Notes: a model not told the origin generated them from the letters alone. 52,374 nucleotides of DNA from Nitrospirota bacterium (GCA_029261165.1 JAJDBV010000027.1:1-52374); one strand, 5' to 3'; shown: positions 26,590 to 35,579, numbered from the stretch's first letter. A program made the numbers and translations.

Positions 26590-28509
26590 ATGGGAAAAGT
26601 AATCGGAATTGATCTTGGGACGACCTTCTCTTGTATGTCGGTCGTAAGTGGAGGAGACCCGGAGGTCATTCCCAATGCTGAAGGAAACCGAACCACACCA
26701 TCTGTTGCGGCGGTCTCAGATAAGGGAGAACGTCTGATCGGCCTCATCGCCCGGAGGCAAGCCGTCACGAACCCGGAGAATACAATTTATTCCATCAAGC
26801 GCCTCATTGGACGAAAGTTTGATTCCCCAGAGGTCCAGGATGCAAAGAAACGTCTTCCCTACAAGGTGGTTAAGGCCTCAAACGGAGATGCCCATGTTGA
26901 GATCCAGGGGAAGGCCTATAGCCCGCCCGAGGTTTCCGCGATGATTTTGCAAAAATTGAAGCAGGATGCTGAGAATTATCTGGGGGAGAAGGTTGAGGAA
27001 GCGGTAATTACTGTGCCGGCCTATTTTGACGACAGTGAGCGGCAGGCCACAAAGGATGCAGGCGCAGTTGCCGGCCTGAAAGTACTTCGGATTATCAATG
27101 AACCTACGGCGGCGGCTTTGGCTTATGGTCTGGAGAAAAAGAAGGATGAGAAAATAGCCGTCTACGATCTTGGCGGTGGAACCTTCGATGTCTCGATCCT
27201 GGAAATCGGTGACGGCGTTTTTGAGGTCAAGTCGACAAACGGAGATACCTACCTGGGTGGAGATGATTTTGATACCAAGATCCTAGACTGGCTGGCAGAG
27301 GAATTTAAAAAAGAAAACGCGATCGACTTAAAAAATGACAAGATGGCCTTGCAGCGCTTAAAAGAGGCAGCGGAAAAGGCAAAGATCGAGTTGTCTTCCT
27401 CCCAGGAAACGGAGGTCAACCTTCCCTTTATTACCGCCGATGCCTCCGGTCCAAAGCACCTTGCTATTAAATTATCACGAGCAAAGCTGGAGCAGTTGAT
27501 TGACGATGAAATTCAAAGAACCATCGAACCTTGCAAAAAGGCACTTTCGGATGCCGGCATCAGTGCTTCCGATATCAACGAAGTTGTCCTGGTTGGTGGG
27601 ATGACCCGGATGCCGAAGGTTCAGGAGGTTGTCAAGGAATTCTTCGGAAAGGAACCGCACAAAGGCGTGAACCCTGATGAAGTTGTTGCCATCGGCGCGG
27701 CCATTCAGGGTGCGGTTCTGAAGGGAGATGTAAAGGATGTGCTGCTCCTGGATGTGACACCTCTTTCGCTCGGAATCGAAACCTTGGGAGGGGTCTTTAC
27801 CCGAATTATCGATAGAAATACGACCGTTCCCACAAAAAAGAGTCAGGTCTTTTCTACCGCAGCGGACAACCAGTCGGCGGTGACGATCCGCGTTCATCAA
27901 GGGGAACGGGAGATGGCAACGGATAACAAGCTCCTGGGCCAATTCGATCTGGTTGGGATTCCTTCGGCGCCACGGGGCGTCCCTCAAATTGAGGTCACGT
28001 TTGATATCGATGCAAATGGAATTGTCCATGTGAATGCGAAAGACATGGCAACTCAGAAGGAGCAATCCATTCAGATCACGGCTTCCAGCGGATTGAGTGA
28101 GGAAGAAATTGACCGTATGGTCAAGGAAGGGCAGGCGCATGCGGAAGAAGACAAGCAAAAGAAGGCCTTGATCGAGGTCCGAAATGAGGCAGACAGCCTG
28201 ATCTATTCTACTGAGAAATCGCTCGGTGAATTTGGAGATAAGATTTCTCCGGAAGACAAGACAAACGTTCAGGATCAACTTGGCAAGTGTAAAAAGGCCC
28301 TGGAATCGGATAATGTTGAAGAAATCAAGACTGCCATAGCAGATCTTTCGAAGGTTTCTCACAAATTGGCCGAAGAGATGTATAAAAAGACGGCTGAAAG
28401 TGAAACAGAGGCCCCCAAGGGTGAAGGTGGCGCTGAGACAGGCGATGCATCGAAGAAACCGGATGAAACGGTGGTGGATGCCGAGTTTGAAGAAGCGGAG
28501 AAGGAGTAA
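26590..28509 (+). CDS. dnaK: Molecular chaperone DnaK (Hsp70)
   Basis: This 639-residue Hsp70 has three actin-fold motifs: [28 protein letters not shown] and [14 protein letters not shown]. The substrate-binding domain starts at [18 protein letters not shown], and a helical lid follows. The tail ends in the acidic [11 protein letters not shown] typical of bacterial DnaK. AAGGAGG stands six bases before the ATG. It works with DnaJ and GrpE encoded on either side. A long open frame on the opposite strand (about 27475-28614) is a codon-usage shadow, common for dnaK. Confidence 0.98.
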   Translation: MGKVIGIDLGTTFSCMSVVSGGDPEVIPNAEGNRTTPSVAAVSDKGERLIGLIARRQAVTNPENTIYSIKRLIGRKFDSPEVQDAKKRLPYKVVKASNGDAHVEIQGKAYSPPEVSAMILQKLKQDAENYLGEKVEEAVITVPAYFDDSERQATKDAGAVAGLKVLRIINEPTAAALAYGLEKKKDEKIAVYDLGGGTFDVSILEIGDGVFEVKSTNGDTYLGGDDFDTKILDWLAEEFKKENAIDLKNDKMALQRLKEAAEKAKIELSSSQETEVNLPFITADASGPKHLAIKLSRAKLEQLIDDEIQRTIEPCKKALSDAGISASDINEVVLVGGMTRMPKVQEVVKEFFGKEPHKGVNPDEVVAIGAAIQGAVLKGDVKDVLLLDVTPLSLGIETLGGVFTRIIDRNTTVPTKKSQVFSTAADNQSAVTIRVHQGEREMATDNKLLGQFDLVGIPSAPRGVPQIEVTFDIDANGIVHVNAKDMATQKEQSIQITASSGLSEEEIDRMVKEGQAHAEEDKQKKALIEVRNEADSLIYSTEKSLGEFGDKISPEDKTNVQDQLGKCKKALESDNVEEIKTAIADLSKVSHKLAEEMYKKTAESETEAPKGEGGAETGDASKKPDETVVDAEFEEAEKE

Positions 28510-28512
28510 GGA

Positions 28513-29625
28513 GTGGCCAGCAAGAGAGATTATTACGAAAGCCTCGGTGTCGGAAAGAGTGCGAGCGATGAGGAGCTGAAAAAGGCTTACCGGAAGAAGG
28601 CCCTTAAATTTCATCCGGATCGGAATGCCGGAAACAAGGGGGCGGAAGAAAAATTCAAGGAGGTCAATGAAGCTTATAGCGTCCTGAGCGATTCAGAGAA
28701 GCGGAAAGCCTATGATCAGTATGGCCACGAAGGATTATCCGGAGCTGGGATGGGTGGTTTTGATTTTGCTCAGGGCGGCGGATTTTCTGATATTTTCGGG
28801 GATATTTTTGAAGAATTTTTTGGCGGGACTCCCGGACAAGGACGGCCTCGCGCACAACGCGGAAATGACCTTCGCTATAGTATGACGATTACCTTTGAAG
28901 AAGCCATCTTTGGAAAGGAAGGGAAGATTAAGCTCCGCCGCCCCGAACCCTGCCATCGATGTAAAGGAACCGGGGCCAAAGAGGGGGCTTTAAAGACGTG
29001 TTCCACCTGTGGTGGTGCTGGTCAAGTTCGTCTCCAACAAGGATTTTTTACCCTCAATAGGGCCTGCAGCACTTGCCGGGGTGAAGGACGGGTGATTACA
29101 GAGGCGTGTCTGGAGTGCAGGGGCGAGCGGTATAAGTCAAATGAAAAGTCTATTTCAGTCAAGATCCCGCCGGGGATTGAAACAGGAATGCGTCTTCGCG
29201 TGAGTGGCGAGGGGGAGATTGGGCACGGTGGCGGTCCTCCCGGAGACCTTTATGTTGATATTTCCGTGAAGGAACACCCTCATTATAATCGGGAGGGTGA
29301 TCAGATCCTCTTTGAGAAATCGATCAGTTTTATTAAGGCGATTTTGGGCGGGCGTGTTGAGGTTCCGACGATTAAGGGAGAGACAAGTTTAAAAATCCCA
29401 CCCGGAACACAGGATGGAAAGGTCTTTCGCTTAAAGGGTTTGGGCTTTCCGAACCTTCGAGGGCATGGAATCGGAGATCAGCTCGTCACGATCAAAATAA
29501 AAGTTCCCACGAAACTTACTTCCCAGCAGAGAGAAATTCTGGAACAGTATGCAAAAGTCAGTGGGGAATCTATTGATGCTGATTCGGGAAAGCTTTTTGA
29601 AAAAGTCAAAAATCTCTTTGAATGA
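28513..29625 (+). CDS. dnaJ: Co-chaperone DnaJ (Hsp40)
   Basis: This 370-residue protein has a J domain (residues 5-70) with HPD in [11 protein letters not shown], a Gly/Phe-rich linker, and four cysteine motifs: [24 protein letters not shown] and CLECRGER. The last lacks the final glycine of CxxCxGxG but keeps both cysteines, so both zinc sites should still form. Two C-terminal substrate-binding domains follow ([20 protein letters not shown], then the [17 protein letters not shown] block). The start is GTG three bases after the dnaK stop, with GGAG in the dnaK end. It stimulates DnaK ATPase and delivers clients. Confidence 0.97.
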   Translation: MASKRDYYESLGVGKSASDEELKKAYRKKALKFHPDRNAGNKGAEEKFKEVNEAYSVLSDSEKRKAYDQYGHEGLSGAGMGGFDFAQGGGFSDIFGDIFEEFFGGTPGQGRPRAQRGNDLRYSMTITFEEAIFGKEGKIKLRRPEPCHRCKGTGAKEGALKTCSTCGGAGQVRLQQGFFTLNRACSTCRGEGRVITEACLECRGERYKSNEKSISVKIPPGIETGMRLRVSGEGEIGHGGGPPGDLYVDISVKEHPHYNREGDQILFEKSISFIKAILGGRVEVPTIKGETSLKIPPGTQDGKVFRLKGLGFPNLRGHGIGDQLVTIKIKVPTKLTSQQREILEQYAKVSGESIDADSGKLFEKVKNLFE

Positions 29626-29651
29626 TCGGTTGATCTCTTCGGTTCATTAAG

Positions 29652-30401
29652 ATGCCTGTCTATTTTATTCGCTCGGAGCAGATTAAAGACAAGGTCGTCG
29701 CGGTCGACGATCATCTGGCTCATCACCTCCGAAATGTTCTGCGCCTTAGAGAGGGGGAAACCCTTTTCCTGGTCGATGAACGGCCCAGGCGTTATCACTG
29801 CAGAGTAACCCTGTCTTCCTCCTCCCGGTTTGTCCTGACGATAGAAAAAGAAGAAGGACCGCCCGAAGAAAATCAACCTGTGATCCGTCTCGGCATCGGT
29901 CTCCTGAAGGGAGAGAAGATGGATTGGGTGATACAGAAGGCTACTGAACTCGGAGTATCCCGGATTTCTCCATTGGTGACGCAGCGTGTCATTGCCCGGC
30001 CAAGGCCGAACCGCACAGATCATCAACAGAGGCGTTGGGAGAAGGTTGCCACGGAAGCAGCGCAGCAGTCCGGCCGATGGGAGATTCCAAGTCTTGATCT
30101 TCCAGGAGGCCTTACGGACTTCATGATGGAGACTGCGGGGGAGCGCTTTAAGTTGATGTTTATGCAGGAAGCACCTCAAAAAGAGGCCATCGGTGAATTG
30201 ATCAGGTCGTCATTGGCTTCCTCTCTTTCCCTACATGCGACCCTCTTGATCGGACCTGAGGGGGGGTGGGACCAATCGGAGCAGGCTGAGGGAGTGAGAT
30301 ATGGTTATACGCCCCTTTCCATTGGGCCGAGAACCTTACGCGCTGAGACGGCAGCGCTTGCAGCCCTCTCGATCGTCCAGTATGGATTTCAACATGCATA
30401 A
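29652..30401 (+). CDS. rsmE: 16S rRNA (uracil(1498)-N(3))-methyltransferase
   Basis: This 249-residue SPOUT-fold methyltransferase modifies U1498 in the small-subunit rRNA using S-adenosylmethionine. The N-terminal PUA-like part includes HLRNVLRLREGE. The knotted SAM site is LLIGPEGGWDQSE followed by LSIGPRTLRAETAALAAL. It lies 26 bases after dnaJ, a common position in bacteria, and is probably cotranscribed with the chaperone genes. Confidence 0.95.
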   Translation: MPVYFIRSEQIKDKVVAVDDHLAHHLRNVLRLREGETLFLVDERPRRYHCRVTLSSSSRFVLTIEKEEGPPEENQPVIRLGIGLLKGEKMDWVIQKATELGVSRISPLVTQRVIARPRPNRTDHQQRRWEKVATEAAQQSGRWEIPSLDLPGGLTDFMMETAGERFKLMFMQEAPQKEAIGELIRSSLASSLSLHATLLIGPEGGWDQSEQAEGVRYGYTPLSIGPRTLRAETAALAALSIVQYGFQHA

Positions 30402-30416
30402 GGGGGAGCTGACTTA

Positions 30417-30968
30417 ATGGATATTATCGAGCCTGTCTCAGGGGAGACTGATCTCAGGCCTCCTGGGAAGAAAACCTCAAGGCCCACAGAAAAAAGTACT
30501 TGGCCACCCGAGGCCCCTTTGATGAAGAAGGCGATTCCAAGGCCGGCAGGTTTTCTCCGCCGGGCCATCGCCTTTTGTATCGACCTCCTGATCATTTCAG
30601 GGCTCTATCTCATGCTCGTCCTTGTTGGTATAATGAGTATACGTTTCACAGAGGATGCCGGGGATTTGCTTGCGCTTTCGAGGGGCCTTGCGCCCTTCTT
30701 TAGCGGAGGGTTTTTCCTCTTTGTCGGGTATTTTACTTTTTTTCATACCTATGACGGCCAGACTCCGGCCAAGATGATTCTTCGGATCAAGGTGGTCACG
30801 ATGGATGGAAAAAGACTGACTCCTTTTCATTCGGCACTGCGGACCGCGGGATACTTCTTATCCGGGCCTTTGTCTTTTGGTTTTGGTTTTCTGATCTCTA
30901 TCGTTGAGAGAAGAAAAAGAGCGTTGCATGACCTGTTGACTGCCTCACAGGTTGTCCTTTCGCCATAG
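30417..30968 (+). CDS. RDD family membrane protein
   Basis: This 183-residue protein has a disordered N terminus of about 40 residues and then the RDD domain: RPAGFLRRAIAFCIDLLII (Arg and Asp as in the family name), three or so membrane helices, and DGQTPAKMILRIKVV plus the final RRKRALHDLLTASQVV. RDD proteins are small inner-membrane proteins; some members work as Na+/H+ antiporters, most have no known function. It sits 15 bases after rsmE. No substrate can be deduced. Confidence 0.9.
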   Translation: MDIIEPVSGETDLRPPGKKTSRPTEKSTWPPEAPLMKKAIPRPAGFLRRAIAFCIDLLIISGLYLMLVLVGIMSIRFTEDAGDLLALSRGLAPFFSGGFFLFVGYFTFFHTYDGQTPAKMILRIKVVTMDGKRLTPFHSALRTAGYFLSGPLSFGFGFLISIVERRKRALHDLLTASQVVLSP

Positions 30969-30991
30969 CGTAGGGAGCCTGACAGCGTACG

Positions 30992-31630
30992 ATGAGATAT
31001 CGTTACGGCCTACAGATCTTCCTGATCGCAAGTATGTTGCTTGCAGTCTCTCCTGCTGTATCTGGTGAAGTGGTTGAGCGTATTGCGGCGATCGTTAATG
31101 GAGAATTCATTTTCCTCTCTGATCTCAAAAGATACCCTTTGTTTTTCGAGCCGCGTGGAAAAAGTGGTTCGAGAAGAGAGGCGGATCGATTGAGGCAACT
31201 TGACCATCTCATCCATCAAAAAATCCTTCAATCTGAAGCGCGTCGATTTGTTCTGAAGGGACCGACCGAAGAGGAGATCTCTGTCCGATTAAAGGCGATC
31301 CGGCATCGCTTTGAGAGTGAGCGGGCGTTTCAAAGAGCGATGCGCCAGACCGGATTTCACCTGGACGATCTAAAGAGAGAGATCCGGGAGGTCCTTTGGG
31401 TAGAGCGCCTCATAGACGAGAGGATTAAGACCTTTATCTTCATCAGGCCCAAGGCGATTGCGCAGTATTACCGGGAACATGAAAAAGAATATTCCGGGAA
31501 AAAACTGGAGGCAGTTTCCGGCCAGATTCATGAAATCCTATCCGACCAGAAGGAAGCAGACAAGAAGAGAGAATACCTGACAGGACTTCGATCTCGTGCA
31601 GAGATCGAAGTCCTCTTGAACACACAATAG
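30992..31630 (+). CDS. SurA N-terminal-like periplasmic protein without PPIase domain
   Basis: This 212-residue protein has a signal peptide ending near SPAVSGEV. It then reads VERIAAIVNGEFIFLSDLKRY, the classic opening of SurA-type chaperones, followed by helical LDHLIHQKILQSEARR, VSVRL-type and LDDLKREIREVLWVERLIDERI segments, and a C-terminal helix. There is no parvulin (rotamase) domain, so it is about half the length of SurA (430 residues). It may be a holdase-type chaperone for envelope proteins. The gene follows the RDD gene by 23 bases. Confidence 0.82.
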   Translation: MRYRYGLQIFLIASMLLAVSPAVSGEVVERIAAIVNGEFIFLSDLKRYPLFFEPRGKSGSRREADRLRQLDHLIHQKILQSEARRFVLKGPTEEEISVRLKAIRHRFESERAFQRAMRQTGFHLDDLKREIREVLWVERLIDERIKTFIFIRPKAIAQYYREHEKEYSGKKLEAVSGQIHEILSDQKEADKKREYLTGLRSRAEIEVLLNTQ

Positions 31631-31663
31631 TGTCTAAAAGGTACGTATGAAGGTGGACGCCTA

Positions 31664-31771
31664 ATGATCATTTCCCAGATGCCTGACTTGACCCATCTTT
31701 CGGCCTTCCTCGCGCCGGTTATCTGCGTGATCCTTGTCATAGCAATTATTTCATTCCTGAGGAAGGGATAG
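31664..31771 (+). CDS. Putative 35-residue single-helix membrane protein
   Basis: A short frame opens at ATG 31664 with AAGGTGG about 8 bases upstream and ends at TAG 31771. The peptide has a short polar N terminus, then an uninterrupted hydrophobic stretch (AFLAPVICVILVIAIISFL) and a basic RKG end, the profile of a one-pass membrane microprotein with the C terminus in the cytoplasm. It fills the only sizeable space between the SurA-like gene and anmK. I do not recognise a family. Coding is not proven; the well-placed ribosome binding site and membrane character are the evidence. Confidence 0.5.
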   Translation: MIISQMPDLTHLSAFLAPVICVILVIAIISFLRKG

Positions 31772-31823
31772 CGGTCTTCCAAGGGCTCTCCCTTATACTG
31801 AAAATGATGGAGTTATTGCGATC

Positions 31824-32987
31824 GTGAAAGTCATTGGGTTGATGTCGGGAACTTCTACGGATGGTGTGGATGCCGTTCTTGTTGATATCCAGCGGCGGCG
31901 CAGTCGCTTGCAGGTTAAACAGCGGGCCTTTAATGTCACTCCTTATTCCAGATCGATTCAAAAAAAACTGATTGACCTGGCTTCTGGTCATCCCCTCCCG
32001 GTGGCGGTGCTTTGTCACCTGAATGCGACCATCGGGGAGTGCTTTGCAGATGCGGTCATCAAGCTGGCCATGGAGGCAGGCGTCCCTTTGTCTAAGATTG
32101 CCCTGATTGGCTCTCATGGGCAGACTGTCCAACATCTTCCTGTCCCAAAAAAAGAAGGGAAATGGCGTGTCCGTTCCACCTTGCAGATTGGTGAGCCGTC
32201 GATCATCGCAGAGAGGACGGGCATCCCGACTGTTGCTGATTTCAGGCCGCGTGATTTGGCCGCTGGAGGAGAGGGGGCACCGCTGACCCCCTACTTTCAT
32301 TATCTTCTCTTCGGAGGCCGACGGAAATCTCTAGCCATTGTCAATATTGGAGGAATCAGTAATGTCACCTACCTGAAGGCGAATGCCGGGATGGAAGAGA
32401 CGGTGGCATTTGATATGGGGCCGGGAAATATGTTGATTGACGGTCTTGTCAGCTTGCTGACACAAAACCGTCTTAGCATAGACCGGGATGGAAAGTGGGC
32501 CCGGAAGGGAAAGGTTCACCCGGGGTTGTTGTCCGATCTTATGCGCCACCCTTTTATAAAAAAACGTCCGCCAAAGAGCACGGGTCGAGAGGCATTTGGG
32601 GTTTCGTTTGTTGAAAAAATTCTTAAAACAGGAAAAAAAAAGAAAGTTTCTTCAGACAATCTTATTGCAACGGTCACGGCATTTACCGTCTGCGTTATTG
32701 TGGATAACATTCGGCGCTTTATCTTAAGGAACGGGCCGCTCAATGAGGTGATTGTGGGTGGTGGGGGCGTATATAACCCTGTTCTCATGGATGGACTCAA
32801 GGAAGCACTTTCCCCGATACCGGTCCTTACCTTTGAGTCGGTCGGTCTTGAGAGCCGTGCGATTGAGGCGATGACCTTCGCGGTATTGGCCTATCAAACA
32901 TGGCATCGTCAGCCGAGCAACATTCCTTCCGTAACAGGCGCAAGCCACCCCGTCCTCTTGGGAAAGATCATCCCAGTCATTCGCTGA
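31824..32987 (+). CDS. anmK: Anhydro-N-acetylmuramic acid kinase
   Basis: This 387-residue ASKHA-fold kinase cleaves and phosphorylates 1,6-anhydro-MurNAc in peptidoglycan recycling. The start GTG gives MKVIGLMSGTSTDGVDAVLVD, the family signature. GSHGQTVQH, VADFRPRDLAAGGEGAPL, NIGGISNVTYL, FDMGPGNMLIDGL and VGGGGVYNPVLM all match AnmK. It ends 6 bases before the convergent diiron-protein gene, with no visible terminator between. Confidence 0.95.
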   Translation: MKVIGLMSGTSTDGVDAVLVDIQRRRSRLQVKQRAFNVTPYSRSIQKKLIDLASGHPLPVAVLCHLNATIGECFADAVIKLAMEAGVPLSKIALIGSHGQTVQHLPVPKKEGKWRVRSTLQIGEPSIIAERTGIPTVADFRPRDLAAGGEGAPLTPYFHYLLFGGRRKSLAIVNIGGISNVTYLKANAGMEETVAFDMGPGNMLIDGLVSLLTQNRLSIDRDGKWARKGKVHPGLLSDLMRHPFIKKRPPKSTGREAFGVSFVEKILKTGKKKKVSSDNLIATVTAFTVCVIVDNIRRFILRNGPLNEVIVGGGGVYNPVLMDGLKEALSPIPVLTFESVGLESRAIEAMTFAVLAYQTWHRQPSNIPSVTGASHPVLLGKIIPVIR

Positions 32988-32993
32988 CTTTAG

Positions 32994-33680
32994 TTAATCC
33001 CCAAAAATAACGGACTCTAGACCGTTCCAAAAGTTATAACGGTAGGCGAGAGAACGCAAGGTCCCATCGCGGAGCCGGTCTTGGGCCTCTTTTGTTTCAA
33101 CATGGCGGGCAATTAACTCGTTGAAGACGACGGCGTGTTCTTTGTCCTGGACAATGTGGAAGGAAAAATATTCGAACTGCTCTTCTGTAAGGTTGGTGTT
33201 GTTCCTGAAGCCGGAAATTAGATATTCAAACATGGTCGGGATAGAAAACTCATGACCCGGGCCGACCACACCCAGGCCAATGAGAAAGTCTTCATCCCGC
33301 GTTAAACCCATATGGCCTTCGATATAGGCGACGGTTTCAGGGAGGTGCACAACTTTTCCCCACGCCGTATCGTCCAAGCCGAGGGCCTTCAGGAAATTTC
33401 GGTACAGGGCGGGATGGCTTCTGAAGATGGTATGTTGCCCGAATTCGTCTTCAAAGACGGTCCTGAAATGTTCCAGGGCTTCTTTTCCGGGAATCTTGGG
33501 GATGAGGTTCGTCATGTAGTTGACGAAGATCTTGACGAGTTGATAATGCTGGAGCCCAAAAGTCTGAATCTGGGTAAGCGTCAACTTTTCGGTCGCAAAA
33601 CGCTTGAGAAAGGGGTGATGGACCGCTTCATGAAGCGAGATTTCCTGCTCAAGGTTTTTAATAAATGTTTGCGGGTCCAT
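32994..33680 (-). CDS. Heme-oxygenase-like diiron protein (CADD / TenA-PqqC superfamily)
   Basis: This 228-residue all-helical protein belongs to the iron-containing redox enzyme group of the heme-oxygenase-like fold. Visible candidate ligands are Glu77/Glu79 and His83 in FEDEFGQH, Glu144 in GPGHEFSIP, and His175, Asp179 and His182 in HIVQDKEH. The last trio has the spacing of the metal ligands His174/Asp178/His181 known for the chlamydial protein CADD. CADD and its Nitrosomonas relative make p-aminobenzoate, apparently using their own tyrosine as the source. Whether the sacrificial residues are present here is unclear, so the role is only suggested. It is the last gene of the mrp-PCP-reductase operon, 32 bases downstream. 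Confidence 0.82.
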   Translation of the reverse strand: MDPQTFIKNLEQEISLHEAVHHPFLKRFATEKLTLTQIQTFGLQHYQLVKIFVNYMTNLIPKIPGKEALEHFRTVFEDEFGQHTIFRSHPALYRNFLKALGLDDTAWGKVVHLPETVAYIEGHMGLTRDEDFLIGLGVVGPGHEFSIPTMFEYLISGFRNNTNLTEEQFEYFSFHIVQDKEHAVVFNELIARHVETKEAQDRLRDGTLRSLAYRYNFWNGLESVIFGD

Positions 33681-33712
33681 CGCTTATTTGAGAAATATCC
33701 TGAGGGATGCCA

Positions 33713-34435
33713 CTAATATCCCATTCCCAGGAATTTTTCTTTGCTTTCTTCCATGAGGGCGGCCGAAATGACGGTTTCTCCACGCTCTTTTGCAATCCGT
33801 TCGATCTCTTTTTTCGCCATCGGACGGATAAAGGAGGGAATGTTATCCAGACGACTTTCGGCTTCTTTGGACCAGCTCAGGTCTCCGGGATCATTCTTGG
33901 ACGCGTCCATCACTTCCGGTGTCACGGTTGTGATATTGTTCTTCCGAGCATAACTATCAACACCCATCTGAATCATCGGACGCATGAAAGAAGGGACTTT
34001 TTCAATACGTTCCAGGGCTTCCGGTGTCCAGGTGATCTCCGCTTGTTTTTCAGTCGATGCGGTTTCCCCACCCTGCATCTGGGCAACCATACTCGAAAAC
34101 GGACATCCCCCGGCTTCAGCATCTTCAGCCTTCGTCGTTTCGGCCTTTAGCATTTCCTGTTGCGCGCTTGCGGATGGGACGGCAGGAGGCGACACGGTTT
34201 CGGGTGCGTCCTTGAGGTTATCGCGGGTCAATTCCATCGGCGCGGCCGGAGCTGTCCTCCCTCCGAGTTTCACGCCCAGAGCCTGGACCATTGCGGTCTC
34301 CCCCGGATTGGTGACCATGGCAACCTTCATCCCGCATGTGGGACAGCCAAAAGTGACGCCAAGGGATTGTTCTCCTGGAGTCTGAACCTTTTCAAATCCC
34401 ATAAAGCTCTCACATTTCATACAGACAAATTTCAT
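33713..34435 (-). CDS. Zinc-ribbon protein with two PCP-reductase (PCP_red) domains
   Basis: This encodes 240 residues. The N terminus is a zinc ribbon: CMKC (residues 5-8) and CPTC about 23 residues later. A low-complexity linker (about 70-135) contains an isolated CPF. Two copies of a 45-residue domain follow: WTPEALERIEKVPSFMRPM with TVTPEVMD, and WSKEAESRLDNIPSFIRPM with TVISAALM. These match the PCP_red domain found at the end of the light-independent protochlorophyllide reductase B subunit. No chlorophyll genes are present, so a photosynthetic role is unlikely; related proteins occur in non-phototrophic Nitrospirota. Its start overlaps the Mrp gene stop by 4 bases. The function is unknown. 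Confidence 0.87.
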   Translation of the reverse strand: MKFVCMKCESFMGFEKVQTPGEQSLGVTFGCPTCGMKVAMVTNPGETAMVQALGVKLGGRTAPAAPMELTRDNLKDAPETVSPPAVPSASAQQEMLKAETTKAEDAEAGGCPFSSMVAQMQGGETASTEKQAEITWTPEALERIEKVPSFMRPMIQMGVDSYARKNNITTVTPEVMDASKNDPGDLSWSKEAESRLDNIPSFIRPMAKKEIERIAKERGETVISAALMEESKEKFLGMGY

Positions 34436-35364
34436 TTGTTCCTCCGTAACGATTCTACAGCCAGATTTTTTTTGGATTCCAGGAAGTCCTGGATCTTCTT
34501 TGCAATATCATCAAAATACTTTGTGATCCGATGGTCATCAGAAAGTGGCATGCCGTGGTCACAAGCCTTCGCCAGTTGCGCATCAAAGGGCACTTTCCCC
34601 AGCAGAGGAACCTTCAGTTCCTCACAGAGCGCCTCACAGCCTCCATCAAAAAACGGAACGGCTTCATCACATTTGGGACAAAACGCCCCGCTCATATTTT
34701 CTACAAGTCCAATAATAGGGATTCCGACATCCCGCGCATAACCGATTGATTTCTTTACAACGGTCATGGCCACTTCTGACGGTGTGGCGACGACGATGGC
34801 CCCGTCAAGTTCCGGAATGAATCCGGCAATCACAGGCGGCTTATCTGCTGCTGCACCGGGAGGGAGATCTGCAAGGAGATAATCGACATCGGTCCAGATC
34901 ACATCGGCTATGAATTCCCGAATGACATTCATTTCCATCAGCCCAAGCCAGACCGGAGAGAGTTCCATGGGACCTTTCCATTGAACGGATGAAGTTTCTC
35001 CCTTCAGGAAAAAGTCCATAGAGGCGACTTTTATTCCGTTCGGCCCGACCGGAGGAACCGCGCCGTCCGGGGTGATTTCAAACCGTCCTTTCATCCCCAG
35101 CATCTTCGGGATACAGGGACCATTGAGGTCAACATCCAGGACGCCAACCCGGTGTTTCAGGCGGGAGAAGGCGAGCGCGAGGTTGGTTGTCGTCATACTT
35201 TTTCCGACGCCTCCCTTTCCGCTCATGACGACCAGTTTTCGCTTGATCTGTCCCATACGGATTTTGACCTGAAGGGTCTGATCAACCAGCTGCCTTTGGA
35301 CCTGGGCGCTGTCGGCATATTGAAGCTTGTCTAAAATTGTTTTAAGATCTTTTTCGGGTGACAA
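34432..35364 (-). CDS. mrp: Mrp/NBP35 family Fe-S carrier P-loop ATPase
   Basis: This is about 310 residues. The deviant Walker A is SGKGGVGKSMTTTNLALAF; LDVDLNGPCIPKMLG and LLADLPPGAAADKPP are Mrp signatures. A CPKC pair lies in SGAFCPKCDEAVPFF, the usual cluster-binding cysteines. Mrp/ApbC proteins carry and transfer Fe-S clusters. The start is set by context: AAGGAGG (35370-35376) precedes a TTG at 35364 by 5 bases. The two ATGs at 35391 and 35388 lie at or before the expected transcript start of the promoter at 35392-35419. It leads an operon with the PCP-reductase-domain and diiron proteins. Confidence 0.88.
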   Translation of the reverse strand: MSPEKDLKTILDKLQYADSAQVQRQLVDQTLQVKIRMGQIKRKLVVMSGKGGVGKSMTTTNLALAFSRLKHRVGVLDVDLNGPCIPKMLGMKGRFEITPDGAVPPVGPNGIKVASMDFFLKGETSSVQWKGPMELSPVWLGLMEMNVIREFIADVIWTDVDYLLADLPPGAAADKPPVIAGFIPELDGAIVVATPSEVAMTVVKKSIGYARDVGIPIIGLVENMSGAFCPKCDEAVPFFDGGCEALCEELKVPLLGKVPFDAQLAKACDHGMPLSDDHRITKYFDDIAKKIQDFLESKKNLAVESLRRNK

Positions 35365-35391
35365 TTCCGCCTCCTTAAAAGTAACCATCAT

Positions 35392-35419
35392 ATTATAATT
35401 TTGAGAGGGTTATTGTCAA
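35392..35419 (-). promoter_or_regulatory. Full-consensus promoter of the mrp operon
   Basis: On the minus strand both hexamers are exact: TTGACA (35414-35419) and TATAAT (35392-35397), 16 bases apart. Transcription should begin near 35385, leaving a leader of about 20 bases before the TTG start at 35364. It is the strongest promoter I see in the window. Confidence 0.85.
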
Positions 35420-35528
35420 TCTTGATTATTTTGTGGTCTTATCCCAGAATCCTGAGATTGTGAAGCATGAAAGCACTAAATTACCTGCTTAAACAGCATT
35501 TTGGGGCACTCTGGGGGTTCAATAATGA

Positions 35529-35558
35529 TTGCTTCCAAAGAGGGTATTATGATATATA
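35529..35558 (+). promoter_or_regulatory. Candidate promoter of argD
   Basis: TTGCTT (35529-35534) and TATATA (35553-35558) are 18 bases apart and point towards argD, whose GTG is at 35580. Four of six bases match in each box or better. The implied leader is only about 15 bases. Confidence 0.45.
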
Positions 35559-35579
35559 AACACACCTCGGAGTGGTATA

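Noticed and set aside
27475-28614. A 379-codon open frame on the minus strand opposite the end of dnaK
   Set aside because: It is antisense to a certain dnaK and dnaJ start, has no ribosome binding site or recognisable domain, and such shadows are a known result of dnaK codon use.
35467-35559. A 30-residue frame upstream of argD, considered as a leader peptide
   Set aside because: It has no good ribosome binding site, no arginine-rich stretch and no attenuator hairpin, and the predicted argD promoter lies inside it.
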